DNA of 64,000 nucleotides from DATFDN01 sp963818885 (GCA_963818885.1 CAWFTP010000003.1:310001-374000); one strand, 5' to 3'. Counted from the first letter of the stretch, positions 36,953 to 46,719 are shown. The notes: a model not told the origin generated them from the letters alone. Program-made: numbers and translations.

Positions 36953-37846
36953 TCAGCGGGCGCGCCGTTCGCGCTCCCTGATCGCCGCGGCGCGGGTCAG
37001 CACGTTCTTCGCGCGCTCCACCACCGGTATGTCGATCATGCTTCCCTCGAACTCGACCGCGCCCGTGCCGGCGGCGAGTGCGGCGTCGTATGCGGCGACC
37101 ATTCGTTCGGCGCGCGTTACCGCCTCCGGGGCGGGCGAGTACATCTCGTTCAGCACCGGCACCTGCAGCGGGTGGATGCAGGCCGCGCCCAGGAAGCCCA
37201 GCTTGGCGGAGCGGGCGACGATGGTGCGGAACGCCGCCTGGTCCTTGTAGTCGGCGACCGTACCGACGAACCCGAGCGGCAGGATGCCGGCGGCGCGGGC
37301 GGCGAAGATCGACACCTGCTTCGGCATGAACAGCCCCTCCGCCTCCGGCAGCATGCCGACCGAAAGGGCGAGGTCCTCCGCGCCCACCGTCAGCGCGAGC
37401 AGGCGCGGATGCGCCCGCGCGATCGCCTCCATGCGGAAGAACGCGCCGGGTGTCTCGATCATCGCGATCAGGCCGATCGGACTCGCGATCCCGCGCTCGG
37501 CCTCCAGCTCCTCGAGGATTTCAGCGACCGCCTGCACATGCTCGGCGCTGTCGGTCTTCGGCAACGCGAAGGCCGCGACACCCGGCAGCACCGCGGCTTC
37601 GAGATCGCGCACGAGCAGTCGCCACGGCCGGTTGACCCGCACCACCACATCAGCGCCGCGCCGCGCGACCCGCGGGATCGCCTCTTCAACCAGCGTGCGC
37701 GCACGCGCCTTCTCGCGGGGCGCGACGGCGTCTTCCAGGTCGAGGATGACCGCGTCCGCGCCCCGATCCGCCGCGCCGGCGACAAATCGGGCCGCGGTGA
37801 CCGGCACGTAGAGCATGGATCGCCAGACGGGGAGGATGCGGCTCAT
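36953..37846 (-). CDS. HpcH/HpaI aldolase / CitE-like (acyl-CoA) lyase
   Basis: A 297-residue CitE-like TIM-barrel enzyme. Visible motifs are RSMLYVPVTAARF (CoA-binding N-terminus), GADAVILDLEDAVAP (metal-binding Asp/Glu), VRVNRPW, PIGLIAMIETPGAF, LTVGAEDLALSVGM and FLGAACIHPLQV. Enzymes of this type cleave malyl-CoA, citramalyl-CoA or related beta-hydroxyacyl-CoAs. The start at 37846 sits just after GGAGG. A family III CoA transferase is encoded just upstream on the same strand, which could make the CoA ester that this lyase splits. Confidence 0.85.
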   Translation of the reverse strand: MSRILPVWRSMLYVPVTAARFVAGAADRGADAVILDLEDAVAPREKARARTLVEEAIPRVARRGADVVVRVNRPWRLLVRDLEAAVLPGVAAFALPKTDSAEHVQAVAEILEELEAERGIASPIGLIAMIETPGAFFRMEAIARAHPRLLALTVGAEDLALSVGMLPEAEGLFMPKQVSIFAARAAGILPLGFVGTVADYKDQAAFRTIVARSAKLGFLGAACIHPLQVPVLNEMYSPAPEAVTRAERMVAAYDAALAAGTGAVEFEGSMIDIPVVERAKNVLTRAAAIRERERRAR

Positions 37847-37897
37847 GCCTCCATTCTGGTCGTTCGATTCATCCCAGGCAAACAAGCCGCCGGCCCC

Positions 37898-39119
37898 TCA
37901 ATCTTCCCGCACCACCCCTGCGTCCGCCAGCTCGGCGATCCGCGCCGCGTCGTAGCCGATCTCCTCCAACACCTCCCGCGTATCCTGCCCGATGCGCGGC
38001 GCCGCGCGGCGCAGGCGTCCGGGCGTGGCGGACAGGCGGGGGATGACATTGTGCATCAGCACCGACCCCGCCTCCTCGTCCGGCGCCTCCACCACGATGC
38101 CCCGCGCCTGCACGTGCGGGTCGTCGATGAACTGGTCGATCTCGTAGACCGGCGCCGCCGTCACTTCCGCCGCCTCGAACACGCGCAGAATTCTCCGCCA
38201 AGGTGCGCGCTTTGATGAAGGCGGCGACCGGCGCCTCGCATGCATCGGCGTTGCGCACCCGATCGGTGTTGGTGCGAAAGCGCGGGTCCTCGATCATGTC
38301 GGGCCGGCCGATGGCGCGGAACAGCCGCTCCGCCATTGTCTGCATGGAGGCGGAGATCGCGACGAAGCGCCCGTCCGCCGTTTCCCATACGTTGCGTGGC
38401 GAGGTGGTGGCCGAGCGGCTGCCGGTGCGCTGCGGCTTCTCGCCGCTGACCCGGAAGATCGCCGCATCCGGTCCCAGGATGGACATGATCGGGTCGAGCA
38501 GCGGCAGGTCGATCACCTGCCCCTCGCCGCCCCGCTCCACCACCCGCAACGCCACCATCGTCGCGTACGCGCCGTACAGGCCAGCGATCATGTCGGCGAG
38601 CGCCAAGGGCGGCAGCACCGGCGTGCGGTCGGCAAACCCCGTCTTCGCGGCGAAGCCCGACATCGCCTCGACCAAGGTCCCGAATCCCGGCCGCTCCCGG
38701 TACGGCCCGTCCTGCCCGAAGCCGGATACCCGCACGATGACCAGCTTCGGATTGGCGGCGTGCAGCACCTCGGGCGCGAAGCCCATCGACTCCAGCGTGC
38801 CGGGACGGAAGTTCTCGACCAGCACGTCACTTCCGGCCGCAAGGTCGTGCAGTACCGCCCGCCCCTGCTCGGTGCGCAAATTCAGCGCCAGGCTCTTCTT
38901 GTTGCGTCCGTATACCTTCCAGTAGAGGCTCAGCCCGTTCACCCGCCAGGCACGCAGCGGGTCGCCGTGTTTCGGGTCCTCGACCTTGATCACCTCGGCG
39001 CCTTGATCGGCGAGCTGCAGGCTCAGCATGTTGCCGGCAACCAGCCGGGACAGGTCGATCACGCGCACGCCATCGAGCGGCGCGGCGGCACCCGGGTCGA
39101 ATTCGATGCGCGGGATCAT
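37898..39119 (-). CDS. CaiB/BaiF family III CoA transferase (one frame break)
   Basis: About 407 residues. The first frame has LDGVRVIDLSRLVAGNMLS, ADQGAEVIKVEDPKHGDPLR, the catalytic-Asp region RNKKSLALNLRTEQG and SDVLVENFRPGTLESMG. After one extra base near 38192 it continues as ILRVFEAAEVTAAPVYEIDQ, with the domain-swapped C-terminus HVQARGIV and RIGQDTREVLEEIGY. It transfers CoA between carboxylates. It lies 51 bases upstream of the CitE-like gene. The start at 39119 opens the conserved MIPRIEFDPG after GGAGATG. Confidence 0.85.
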
Positions 39120-39149
39120 TGTGCAATCATCTCCTTCGCCGCTAGTGTC

Positions 39150-39330
39150 CAAGCAGACGCCGGTGGCCCGCAAGGGCTGAAACGGGAACGCGACGGGACC
39201 TCCATCCTAGGCGCGGCTGCCCCCGCAACTGTCGTGGCGAGCTTCGCCCCATGCGCCATTGCCCGTCCGGGCGAGAAGGCGGGGCGCGGTGAGGACCCAT
39301 GAGCCAGGAGACCGGCCGGTGTCGAGACTG
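39150..39330 (+). promoter_or_regulatory. Cobalamin (adenosylcobalamin) riboswitch upstream of btuB
   Basis: The conserved core elements appear in order: GCCGGTGGCCCGCAAGGGCTGAAACGGGAA (P3-P4 entry), then the B12 box GCGGCTGCCCCCGCAACTGT, then GAGCCAGGAGACCGGCC closing P1. About 100 bases of expression platform follow before the btuB ATG at 39435, with further GC-rich stems that could sequester the start region. Binding of cobalamin should shut off the receptor gene. The class call is from established riboswitch knowledge; the end points are approximate. Confidence 0.93.
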
Positions 39331-39434
39331 CGCGCGCGCAACGGGCGGGGTGCACCGGTGCAACGGGAGAGAGACCCGCAGGCGGCCGTCGCCGTGAAGA
39401 CGGGGCATCCGCCCCTCGTCGCCGAAGGTCCGCC

Positions 39435-41411
39435 ATGCGCCCGCGCTTCCCTCTGCTCACCCTCCTCGCCGCTTCTCCCGCTCTTGCGCAGACCTTGCCG
39501 CAAGCCGGCGTCACCCCGCCCGACGTGGTGGTGACAGCAACCGGGGTGCCAACGCCGCTCGCCGACATTCCCGCCGGCGTCACCGTGATCACCCGCCAGC
39601 AGATCGAGGAGCACGCCTACAACACGCTACCCGACGCATTGCAGAACGTCCCGGGCGTGCATGTCTCCCAGTCGGGCGGACCCGGCGGCAATGCCAGCAT
39701 CTTCATCCGCGGCACCAACTCCAACCAGGTGCTGGTGCTGCGCGACGGCATGCCGATCAACGATGCCTCGGATACCGGCGCGTCGTTCAATTTCGGCGTC
39801 GACACGCTCGCCGACGTGGAGCGGATCGAAATCGTCCGCGGCCCGATGGCCTCGCTCTACGGGTCGGGTGCGATCGGCGGCGTCATCAACCTGATCACCC
39901 GCCGCGGCACCCAGCCCGGCCCGCATGTCACGGTCGATGTCGCCTCCGGTTATCCGGCGCAGGTGCGCAACTACGAGGTGCTGTCCGGTGTGGCCGGCAA
40001 GCTCGACTACGCGGCGATCGCCGAGGTCGACAAGCTGCGCGGCTATGACACCACGCCGCAGCGCGAGAGTGTCTATACCGGCACGCCCGACCCGTTCGCC
40101 GATCAGGTGGGCACGCTCAATCTCGGCTACACGCCGGTCCCCGGTACCCGCCTCTCCCTGCTGCTGCGCGCGCGCCGCGCGGTGTTCGGCTTCAACGCGC
40201 TCGGCTCGCCGACCTTCGACGACGCCAACTCGACCGGAACCGATTCCTCGCTGCTTGGCCGCATCGGCGCCCACTCCCTGCTCGCGGGCGGCGTGCTGGA
40301 GACCGGCCTCTACCTTGGCCGCCTCCAAGACGACCGGCGCTATTTCGAGGCGTTCAACCCCGCCGATCCCAATCTGGCCACCAATGATTCGCGGTACCAT
40401 TCGTACGAGACCGACCTGCAATGGAACAACACGGTTCATCTCGGCGACCTCATCACCGCGCCCTCCCTGTCGATGCTGGACCTGACCTTCGGCTACGAAC
40501 GCACGGCGCAGACAGCGAAAGTCCGCATCAACTCAGCTTCCGACGGCTTCCCCTTCGCACAATCCACCAGCGGATCGCAGACCGACAATGCACTGCACGC
40601 GGGGCTACAGGCGACGCTGCTCTCGCGGCTGACGGTGACTGGGCAGGTGCGGCAGGACTACGTGCTGAACAACCAGCCGACTACTTGGCGCCTGGGCGCG
40701 GTGTTCGACGCGACGGAGCTGCGCACGCGCTTCAAGGCATCCTACGGCACCGCGTTCCTCGCGCCCTCGCTGTTCGACCGGTTCGGCGTCGATTCCACCG
40801 GCTATGTCGGCAATCCCAATCTGCGCCCCGAGACCGCCCAGGGCTGGGAGATCGGCTTCTCCACCACCGTTCCGGCGTGGGGATTTCCGGATGCCGTCAG
40901 TTTCGGGGCGACCTATTTCAATGAGCAGATCGACGATCTGATCGAGGAGGTGTTCAGCCCGGTCATCACCTCGGTGAATGTCGGCTCGGCGCATATCCAA
41001 GGCGTGGAGGCGACGCTTAGCCTGCATCCGGCGCGCTGGCTCGTGCTCGACGGAACCTACACCTATGTCTACCCGGAGAATGCCGATACCGGTGCGCGGC
41101 TGCTGCGTCGGCCGCAGAACACCGCCTCGCTCGATGCGCGGATCATCCCGCTGCCGCGCCTGACGATCGTGCCGCAGCTGCTCTATACGGGCGCGTTCCA
41201 GGATTTCCTGACCAGCGACAGCGGGTTTTCGACCGCGATCGGCTCTTCCCAGCAGGGCCTGATCGCCAACCTCACGATCAATTACCAGCTCACGCCGCGG
41301 ATCCGGCTTTACACCAACGCGACCAACCTCTTCGCCTCCCGCTTCGAGCCGGTGAACGGCTACCAGACCCCGGGGCCGAGCGTGATAGCGGGCGTTCACC
41401 TGACCCTGTAG
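39435..41411 (+). CDS. btuB: TonB-dependent outer-membrane vitamin B12 receptor
   Basis: A 658-residue outer-membrane receptor. The signal peptide covers about residues 1-18 (cleavage after SPALAQ). The TonB box PDVVVTATG follows, then a plug domain with ITRQQIEEHAYNTLPDALQNVPGV, FIRGTNSNQVLVLRDG and EIVRGPMASLYGSGAIGGVINLITR. The rest is a 22-strand-type barrel ending in a terminal aromatic-type strand (VIAGVHLTL). The riboswitch directly upstream supports cobalamin as ligand. No btuC, btuD or cob gene is adjacent. Confidence 0.92.
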   Translation: MRPRFPLLTLLAASPALAQTLPQAGVTPPDVVVTATGVPTPLADIPAGVTVITRQQIEEHAYNTLPDALQNVPGVHVSQSGGPGGNASIFIRGTNSNQVLVLRDGMPINDASDTGASFNFGVDTLADVERIEIVRGPMASLYGSGAIGGVINLITRRGTQPGPHVTVDVASGYPAQVRNYEVLSGVAGKLDYAAIAEVDKLRGYDTTPQRESVYTGTPDPFADQVGTLNLGYTPVPGTRLSLLLRARRAVFGFNALGSPTFDDANSTGTDSSLLGRIGAHSLLAGGVLETGLYLGRLQDDRRYFEAFNPADPNLATNDSRYHSYETDLQWNNTVHLGDLITAPSLSMLDLTFGYERTAQTAKVRINSASDGFPFAQSTSGSQTDNALHAGLQATLLSRLTVTGQVRQDYVLNNQPTTWRLGAVFDATELRTRFKASYGTAFLAPSLFDRFGVDSTGYVGNPNLRPETAQGWEIGFSTTVPAWGFPDAVSFGATYFNEQIDDLIEEVFSPVITSVNVGSAHIQGVEATLSLHPARWLVLDGTYTYVYPENADTGARLLRRPQNTASLDARIIPLPRLTIVPQLLYTGAFQDFLTSDSGFSTAIGSSQQGLIANLTINYQLTPRIRLYTNATNLFASRFEPVNGYQTPGPSVIAGVHLTL

Positions 41412-41543
41412 GATGACCCAAGCGGCCACCGGGCCTCAGCCATGCGCCCAGCCCGGCGGTCGCGCCGCTCGTGACGCTTGGAAAGCCATAAGCCTGCTGA
41501 CTATATAGGCGGCTTACTATTTCCCTCTCCGGACGTCGACCAC

Positions 41544-42662
41544 ATGCCTGACGGAACCATCACGGCCGAGCGCTCTCGCCTGAACAGGGCGGCCCCGGCC
41601 AACCAGACGATCCAGCAGACCCGGCCTCCGGGACGCGGCCGCCGGGTGCTGCGCCTCGTCCTCATGCTGGGGGCGGCGCTTATCCTGGTCGTCGGCGGGT
41701 TCTGGTACTGGCTGAACGGCGGGCGCTACATCGACGCGGACGACGCCTACGTGCAGGCCAACGTCCTCGCGATCGCCACGGACGTTTCCGGCGTGGTCAG
41801 CGAGATCCCGGTGCGCGAGGGCCAGCACGTCAAGACGGGCGACGTGCTGTTCAAGCTCGATCCGCTGAAGTTCCAGCTCGCGGTCGACCAGGCCAAGGCA
41901 GCGGCCGAGCAGGCGCGTCTTGACCTCGAGGGCCTCAAGGCGGACTACCAGCAGCAGCTGCGCATGGAGGCCGCGCAGCAATCGCAGGTCCAGTCGGACC
42001 AGGCGACGTTCACGCGGTATGCCGACCTGGTGCGGACCCGCGCCGTGCCCGTCCAGCAATATGATGATGCGCGCTACAAGCTGCAGGCTGATCAGGCGCG
42101 GTTGGGGTCGAACGAGGCGCAGGTCCGGGCCGCGCTCGCCCGGCTGAGCGGCAACCCCGACCTGCCGCTGTCGGCATTCCCCGCCTATCAGACGGCGGAG
42201 GCGAAGCTCGGCGAGGCGAAGCGCGAGATGGACCATGCGCTCGTGCGCGCCCCGTTCGACGGTATCGTGACGCAGGTCAGCAAGCTGCAGCTCGGCCAGT
42301 ATCTTCCCGCCGGCACCGCGGCGTTCGGGCTGGTCGGGGATGACGAGTTCTGGGTCGCCGTGCAGCCGAAGGAGACCGAGCTCACCCACGCCAAGCCGGG
42401 CGATCCCGCAACGATCACGGTCGACGCCTATCCGGGCTACACGTGGCACGGCAAGGTGGAGAGCATCGCGCCCGCGACCGATCAGCAATTCGCATTGCTG
42501 CCGGCACAGAACTCCTCCGGCAACTGGGTGAAGGTGGTGCAGCGCGTCCCGCTGCGCGTCACACTCGAGCCGCTGAAGGGCGCCCCGACGCTATCGGCCG
42601 GCATGAGCGCCGTCGTCTCGATCGACACCCATCACGAGCGCAAGCTTTCGGATCTGTTCTAA
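41544..42662 (+). CDS. emrA: HlyD-family membrane fusion protein (EmrA-like)
   Basis: A 372-residue periplasmic adaptor with one N-terminal transmembrane helix (VLRLVLMLGAALILVVGGFW). YIDADDAYVQANVLAIATDVSGVVSEI is the EmrA-type lipoyl start. A long coiled-coil hairpin and the second lipoyl half HALVRAPFDGIVTQV follow, then a barrel ending in AGMSAVVSIDT. It links the inner-membrane pump to an outer-membrane channel. I chose the ATG at 41544 because the upstream 22 codons read through promoter-like AT-rich sequence. The DHA2 pump gene follows 10 bases later. Confidence 0.88.
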   Translation: MPDGTITAERSRLNRAAPANQTIQQTRPPGRGRRVLRLVLMLGAALILVVGGFWYWLNGGRYIDADDAYVQANVLAIATDVSGVVSEIPVREGQHVKTGDVLFKLDPLKFQLAVDQAKAAAEQARLDLEGLKADYQQQLRMEAAQQSQVQSDQATFTRYADLVRTRAVPVQQYDDARYKLQADQARLGSNEAQVRAALARLSGNPDLPLSAFPAYQTAEAKLGEAKREMDHALVRAPFDGIVTQVSKLQLGQYLPAGTAAFGLVGDDEFWVAVQPKETELTHAKPGDPATITVDAYPGYTWHGKVESIAPATDQQFALLPAQNSSGNWVKVVQRVPLRVTLEPLKGAPTLSAGMSAVVSIDTHHERKLSDLF

Positions 42663-42672
42663 GGCTCCCGAC

Positions 42673-44208
42673 GTGACCGATCTGACAAAGACGCCGCATC
42701 GGGCGATCATCACGGTCTGCGCGATGATCGCGACACTCATGCAGGCGCTTGACTCGACGATCGCCAACGTCGCGCTGCCCTATATGCAAGGCAGCCTGTC
42801 CGCGAGCTACGACCAGATCACCTGGGTTCTGACATCCTACATCGTCGCCGCCGCCATCATGACGGCGCCGGTCGGCTGGCTGTCGGCGCGCTTCGGGCAG
42901 CGCAACCTGTTCCTCGTCTCCATCATCGGCTTCACCATCGCCTCCATGCTGTGCGGAATCGCCACCTCGCTCACCGAGATGGTGCTGTTCCGCCTGACCC
43001 AGGGCGTATTCGGCGCCGCCCTGGTGCCGCTATCGCAGGCGACGATGCTCAACATCTATCCCGTGGAGCGTCGCGGCTCGGCGATGGCGATCTGGGGCAT
43101 GGGCGTGATGGTCGGGCCGATCCTGGGCCCCACCTTGGGCGGCTACCTGACCGAGCTCTACAACTGGCGCTACGTGTTCTACGTGAATCTGCCATTCGGC
43201 ACGCTCGCGACCGTCGGGCTCTGGATGTTCATGCCGCGGGAGGACGCGCAGCCCGCGCTGAAATTCGACTGGTTCGGATTCGGCGTGCTGGCGATGGGTG
43301 TCGGCGCCCTGCAGCTCATGCTCGACCGCGGAGAGACGAAGGACTGGTTCGGCTCGACCGAGATCGTCACCGAAGCCGTCCTTGCGGTATTCGGCATCTA
43401 TCTTTTCGTCGTGCACCTGCTGACCGGGGAGCGCAGCTTCGTGCCGCCGCGCATCTTCCGCGATCGCAATTTCGCCGCCGGGCTCGCGGTGATGTTCATG
43501 CTCGGGATGGTGCTGCTGTCGAGCTCCGCCTTGCTCGCGCCCTGGCTGCAGGAGCTGGGCGGCTATCCGGTCGAGAAGGCGGGCCTCCTGATGGCGCCCC
43601 GCGGCCTCGGCACCATGGCGGCCATGCTGCTTGCCGGTCGGCTCAGCAACCGCGTCGATCCGCGCCTGCTGATGGGTTTTGGCGTCTGTCTGATGACGTG
43701 GACCCTGTGGATGATGACCGGCTGGACGCCGGCGGTCTCGCAGACCGAAATCATCACCAACTCCGTAGCCCAGGGCTTCGGCATGGGCTTCGTGTTCATC
43801 CCCCTGAACGTGGTCGCGTTCGCCACCCTCGCGCCGGAGTTGCGCACCCAGGCGACCGCGCTGCTCAGCCTGCTGCGCAACGTCGGCAGCGCGATCGGCA
43901 TCTCGATCATGGAGACCCTCCTGGTCCAGAATACGCAGGTCGAGCACGCCGTGCTCTCGGCGTTTACGACGCCCTTCAACCGCGCCTTCCAGAACTCGCC
44001 TGCCGTCGCGCACATGGCCTCGCCGCACACGGCGCACGGGATGGCGGTGCTGGACCAGGTGGTCACCCAGCAGGCCTCCATCGTCGCCTACAACAACGAT
44101 TTCCTGCTGATGATGTTCATGGCGCTGCCGGTGCTCGGCCTGCTGTTCCTGATGCGCCGCCCGCAGCACACCGGTGGCGCCGAGGCCGTGCACGCCGCGA
44201 TGGATTGA
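42673..44208 (+). CDS. emrB: DHA2-family multidrug efflux MFS transporter (EmrB/QacA type)
   Basis: A 511-residue, 14-helix proton antiporter. It has the family's motif D1 near ALDSTIANVALPYMQGSL, motif A GWLSARFGQRNLFL, motif C GPILGPTLGGYLTE and the long central loop. The GTG start lies 10 bases after emrA, so the pair forms the EmrAB module that expels hydrophobic compounds. No regulator gene is adjacent. Confidence 0.9.
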   Translation: MTDLTKTPHRAIITVCAMIATLMQALDSTIANVALPYMQGSLSASYDQITWVLTSYIVAAAIMTAPVGWLSARFGQRNLFLVSIIGFTIASMLCGIATSLTEMVLFRLTQGVFGAALVPLSQATMLNIYPVERRGSAMAIWGMGVMVGPILGPTLGGYLTELYNWRYVFYVNLPFGTLATVGLWMFMPREDAQPALKFDWFGFGVLAMGVGALQLMLDRGETKDWFGSTEIVTEAVLAVFGIYLFVVHLLTGERSFVPPRIFRDRNFAAGLAVMFMLGMVLLSSSALLAPWLQELGGYPVEKAGLLMAPRGLGTMAAMLLAGRLSNRVDPRLLMGFGVCLMTWTLWMMTGWTPAVSQTEIITNSVAQGFGMGFVFIPLNVVAFATLAPELRTQATALLSLLRNVGSAIGISIMETLLVQNTQVEHAVLSAFTTPFNRAFQNSPAVAHMASPHTAHGMAVLDQVVTQQASIVAYNNDFLLMMFMALPVLGLLFLMRRPQHTGGAEAVHAAMD

Positions 44209-44223
44209 TACCGCATTATCCCT

Positions 44224-44300
44224 CGTCATTCCCGCGCAAGCGGGAACCCAGGCCAATCGAGAGTGACGAAAACGGGACGCCCACTCCCGCCCAAGATGAC
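44224..44300. repeat. Palindromic intergenic repeat (CGTCATTCCCGC type)
   Basis: Begins CGTCATTCCCGCGCAAGCGGGAACCCAGG with an internal CCCGC/GCGGG hairpin and closes with CGCCCAAGATGAC. It is the familiar dispersed palindrome of proteobacteria. It lies within the 285-base gap between the efflux pump and the small exported peptide; nothing else is recognisable in that gap. Confidence 0.65.
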
Positions 44301-44493
44301 TTTCGAATTCAGGAATTCCGCTGCGGGCATCAGCAAACATTCCCGCGCTCAACTCTTTCTGATCACTCGTTCGCGCATGGCTCGCCTGTCCTCTTCACGC
44401 ATGGTGCATTGCAGCATCCGTCCCATGTTGGCTCGGCGTACCGATGACGCGGTTCACCATACGTCGGGAAAGAAGATTGAGGAGAGTAAGCCT

Positions 44494-44619
44494 ATGAAGA
44501 CGATTCTTGCAGCCGTTATGGCGCTGGGCATGGTGATCTCAACCGGCGTGCTGGCGGGCTCCGCGCATGCCGCGACCGACTGGAATCAGACCACCGTTTC
44601 CGGCAACGCCGCCGGCTAA
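44494..44619 (+). CDS. Small exported peptide (41 residues)
   Basis: A short gene with a good ribosome site (GAGGAGAGTAAG, 3-10 bases before the ATG). It encodes a clear Sec signal peptide, KTILAAVMALGMVISTGVLA, with a likely cleavage at SAHA/AT. The mature peptide is only about 14 residues (ATDWNQTTVSGNAAG region). A 24-bp perfect palindrome 11 bases after the stop could end the transcript. No family is known to me. Confidence 0.5.
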   Translation: MKTILAAVMALGMVISTGVLAGSAHAATDWNQTTVSGNAAG

Positions 44620-44630
44620 CCGATGGGGAA

Positions 44631-44654
44631 CCGGGGGGCGTCGACGCCCCCCGG
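44631..44654. terminator. 24-bp perfect palindrome, possible terminator
   Basis: CCGGGGGGCGTCGACGCCCCCCGG reads the same on both strands. As RNA it gives a very strong stem. It lacks a U-run, so it may act as a terminator, an mRNA end stabiliser or a protein-binding site between the small peptide and SGNH hydrolase genes. Confidence 0.45.
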
Positions 44655-44697
44655 GACGCCCGCTATACCGCGCGCCAATTCCACTCGGGGGATTCGA

Positions 44698-45474
44698 ATG
44701 CGGCGGTACAAAGTGGCTTTTTTCGCCGGGGCTCTTGCATTCGCAGTCGCAGCCCCCGCCGCCGCCCGAACCATTTTGGCGGCAACTCCCATCTCCCGAC
44801 TCGACCTGCCATGGTGGAAGCACCGCTTCGAAGCGAAGCAGCGCGAACTCCATGACCATCCCATCCGCCTCGCCTTCTACGGCAATTCGATCACGCAGGA
44901 CTGGGAACGCGACGGTCCGCAACCCTGGGCCGATTTCGCGCCCATCTGGCGCCACTTCTACGGCGATCGCGACGCCATCAATCTCGGCTTCATAGGCGAC
45001 ACCACCGCGAGCCTGCTGTGGCGCATCGAGCATGGCGAGGCCACCGGCATCGCGCCGAAGGCAGCCGTGATCCTGATCGGCGCCAACAACATGGGCCGCC
45101 TGCACTGGTCGGCCGACGACACGCTCGCCGGCATCGACGCGATCGTCGCCGCATTGCGCGAAAGGCTGCCGCACACGCAGCTCCTGCTGCTCAGCGTGCT
45201 TCCCTCCGAGCGCTCCGCCTGGGTCACGCAGACGACGAAGGAGATCAATCGCGGCCTCGCCGAGCGGTACGGGCGCGGCGAGATGGCGAACGTGACCTAC
45301 CTCGACGTGACCGGCGTGTTCGAGCGTGACGGCAAGCTCGACCGCTCGGCCTTCCTCGATCCGCTGCTCACCCCGCCTGATCCGCCGCTGCACCCGACCG
45401 CGCAGGCGCAGGGCCGCATGGCCCAGGCGATGGAGCCGACGCTCGCACGACTGCTGGGCGATAAGGCGCGCTGA
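44698..45474 (+). CDS. Exported SGNH/GDSL hydrolase
   Basis: A 258-residue secreted esterase-like protein. The signal peptide is VAFFAGALAFAVAAPAAA (cleavage around residue 22). SGNH blocks are seen as LAFYGNSITQDW (nucleophile Ser at about 64), GFIGDTTASLLW (Gly), VILIGANNMG (Asn) and PPLHPTAQAQ (catalytic His in the DxxH-like site). The length and PAF-acetylhydrolase-like motifs suggest it acts on acyl groups of sugars or lipids in the periplasm. Confidence 0.85.
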   Translation: MRRYKVAFFAGALAFAVAAPAAARTILAATPISRLDLPWWKHRFEAKQRELHDHPIRLAFYGNSITQDWERDGPQPWADFAPIWRHFYGDRDAINLGFIGDTTASLLWRIEHGEATGIAPKAAVILIGANNMGRLHWSADDTLAGIDAIVAALRERLPHTQLLLLSVLPSERSAWVTQTTKEINRGLAERYGRGEMANVTYLDVTGVFERDGKLDRSAFLDPLLTPPDPPLHPTAQAQGRMAQAMEPTLARLLGDKAR

Positions 45475-45566
45475 GATTGCTTGACGTGCGCGCGACCCGG
45501 GCGTAGCTCCCGCGCCGGGTCACGCCCCCCCACCGGGGCGCTTCTCTTCTGGAAGGGAGAGCTGTC

Positions 45567-46716
45567 ATGGCGATCGCAGCGCCGGACGTCCGTCCGCGCA
45601 ACCCCAATTTCTCCTCCGGTCCTTGCGCCAAGCGTCCCGGCTTCACGCTGGACGCACTCAAGGGCGCATATCTCGCGCGCAGCCACCGCGCCAGCGCGCC
45701 GAAGGCACGCCTCGCCGAGGTCATCGAACGTTCCCGCGCGATTCTCGGCATTCCCGCCGACTGGCGGCTTGGCATCGTGCCGGCGTCCGACACCGGCGCG
45801 ATGGAGATGGCGCTCTGGTCGCTGCTCGGCCCGCGCAAGGTCGACGTGCTCGCTTTCGAGAGCTTCTCCGAAGGCTGGGCGAACGACATCGTCAAGCAGC
45901 TCCGCCTGGCCGATGCGCGCGTGCTCGCCGCGCCGTACGGTCGCCTGCCCGATCTGAACGCGGTCGATTTCGACCATGACGTGGTTTTCGCCTGGAACGG
46001 CACCACGTCGGGCGTGCGCGTGCCCGACGGCGGCTGGATTTCCCCCGCGCGCGAAGGGCTGGTGATCTGCGACGCCACCTCGGCGGTGTTCGCGATGGAG
46101 CTGCCGTGGGACAAGCTCGATGTCGTCACCTGGTCCTGGCAGAAGGTGCTGGGCGGCGAGGCGGCGCATGGGATGCTCGCTCTGTCGCCGCGCGCCGTCG
46201 CGCGGCTGGAGAGCTTCACGCCGTCCTGGCCGTTGCCGAAGATTTTCCGTCTGACCAAAGGCGGCAAGCTGATCGAAGGCATCTTCAAGGGCGAGACGAT
46301 CAACACGCCCTCGATGCTCTGCGTCGAAGATGCGCTCGACGGGCTGCGCTGGGCCGAGGGCGTGGGCGGCCTGCCCGCGCTGATCGCGCGCAGCGAGGCG
46401 AATCTCGCCGCTGTCGGGGCGTGGGTGGATCGCACGCCCTGGGCGGCGTTCCTGGCCGAGGATGCGGCGACCCGCTCCTGCACGTCGATCTGCCTGCGAG
46501 TCGATCCGCCTGGGCTGGCCAAGCCGATCGCCGCGTTGCTCGACAAGGAAGGCGTCGCCTACGACATCGGCGCCTATCGCGATGCGCCGCCCGGGCTGCG
46601 TATCTGGGGCGGCGCGACGGTGGAGACCGCCGACATCCGCGCCCTGCTTCCCTGGCTCGACTGGGCGTTCGCCGAAGTCGAGGCCGCGCACGCCGGCCAA
46701 GCAGGCGGCGGAGTAG
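45567..46716 (+). CDS. serC: Phosphoserine aminotransferase (one frame break near the end)
   Basis: About 383 residues. Makes phosphoserine from 3-phosphohydroxypyruvate with glutamate as amino donor. Visible features are RNPNFSSGPCAKRPGF, the PLP phosphate region SDTGAMEMALWSLLG, VFAWNGTTSGVRVP, CDATSAVFAMELPW and the PLP-Lys segment VTWSWQKVLGGEAAHG. This variant is the alphaproteobacterial SerC type. The frame would run on into serA, but one extra base near 46695 restores the natural end KQAAE-stop at 46714, 3 bases before serA. GGAAGGGAGAGCTGTC precedes the ATG. Confidence 0.9.
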
Positions 46717-46719
46717 GCG

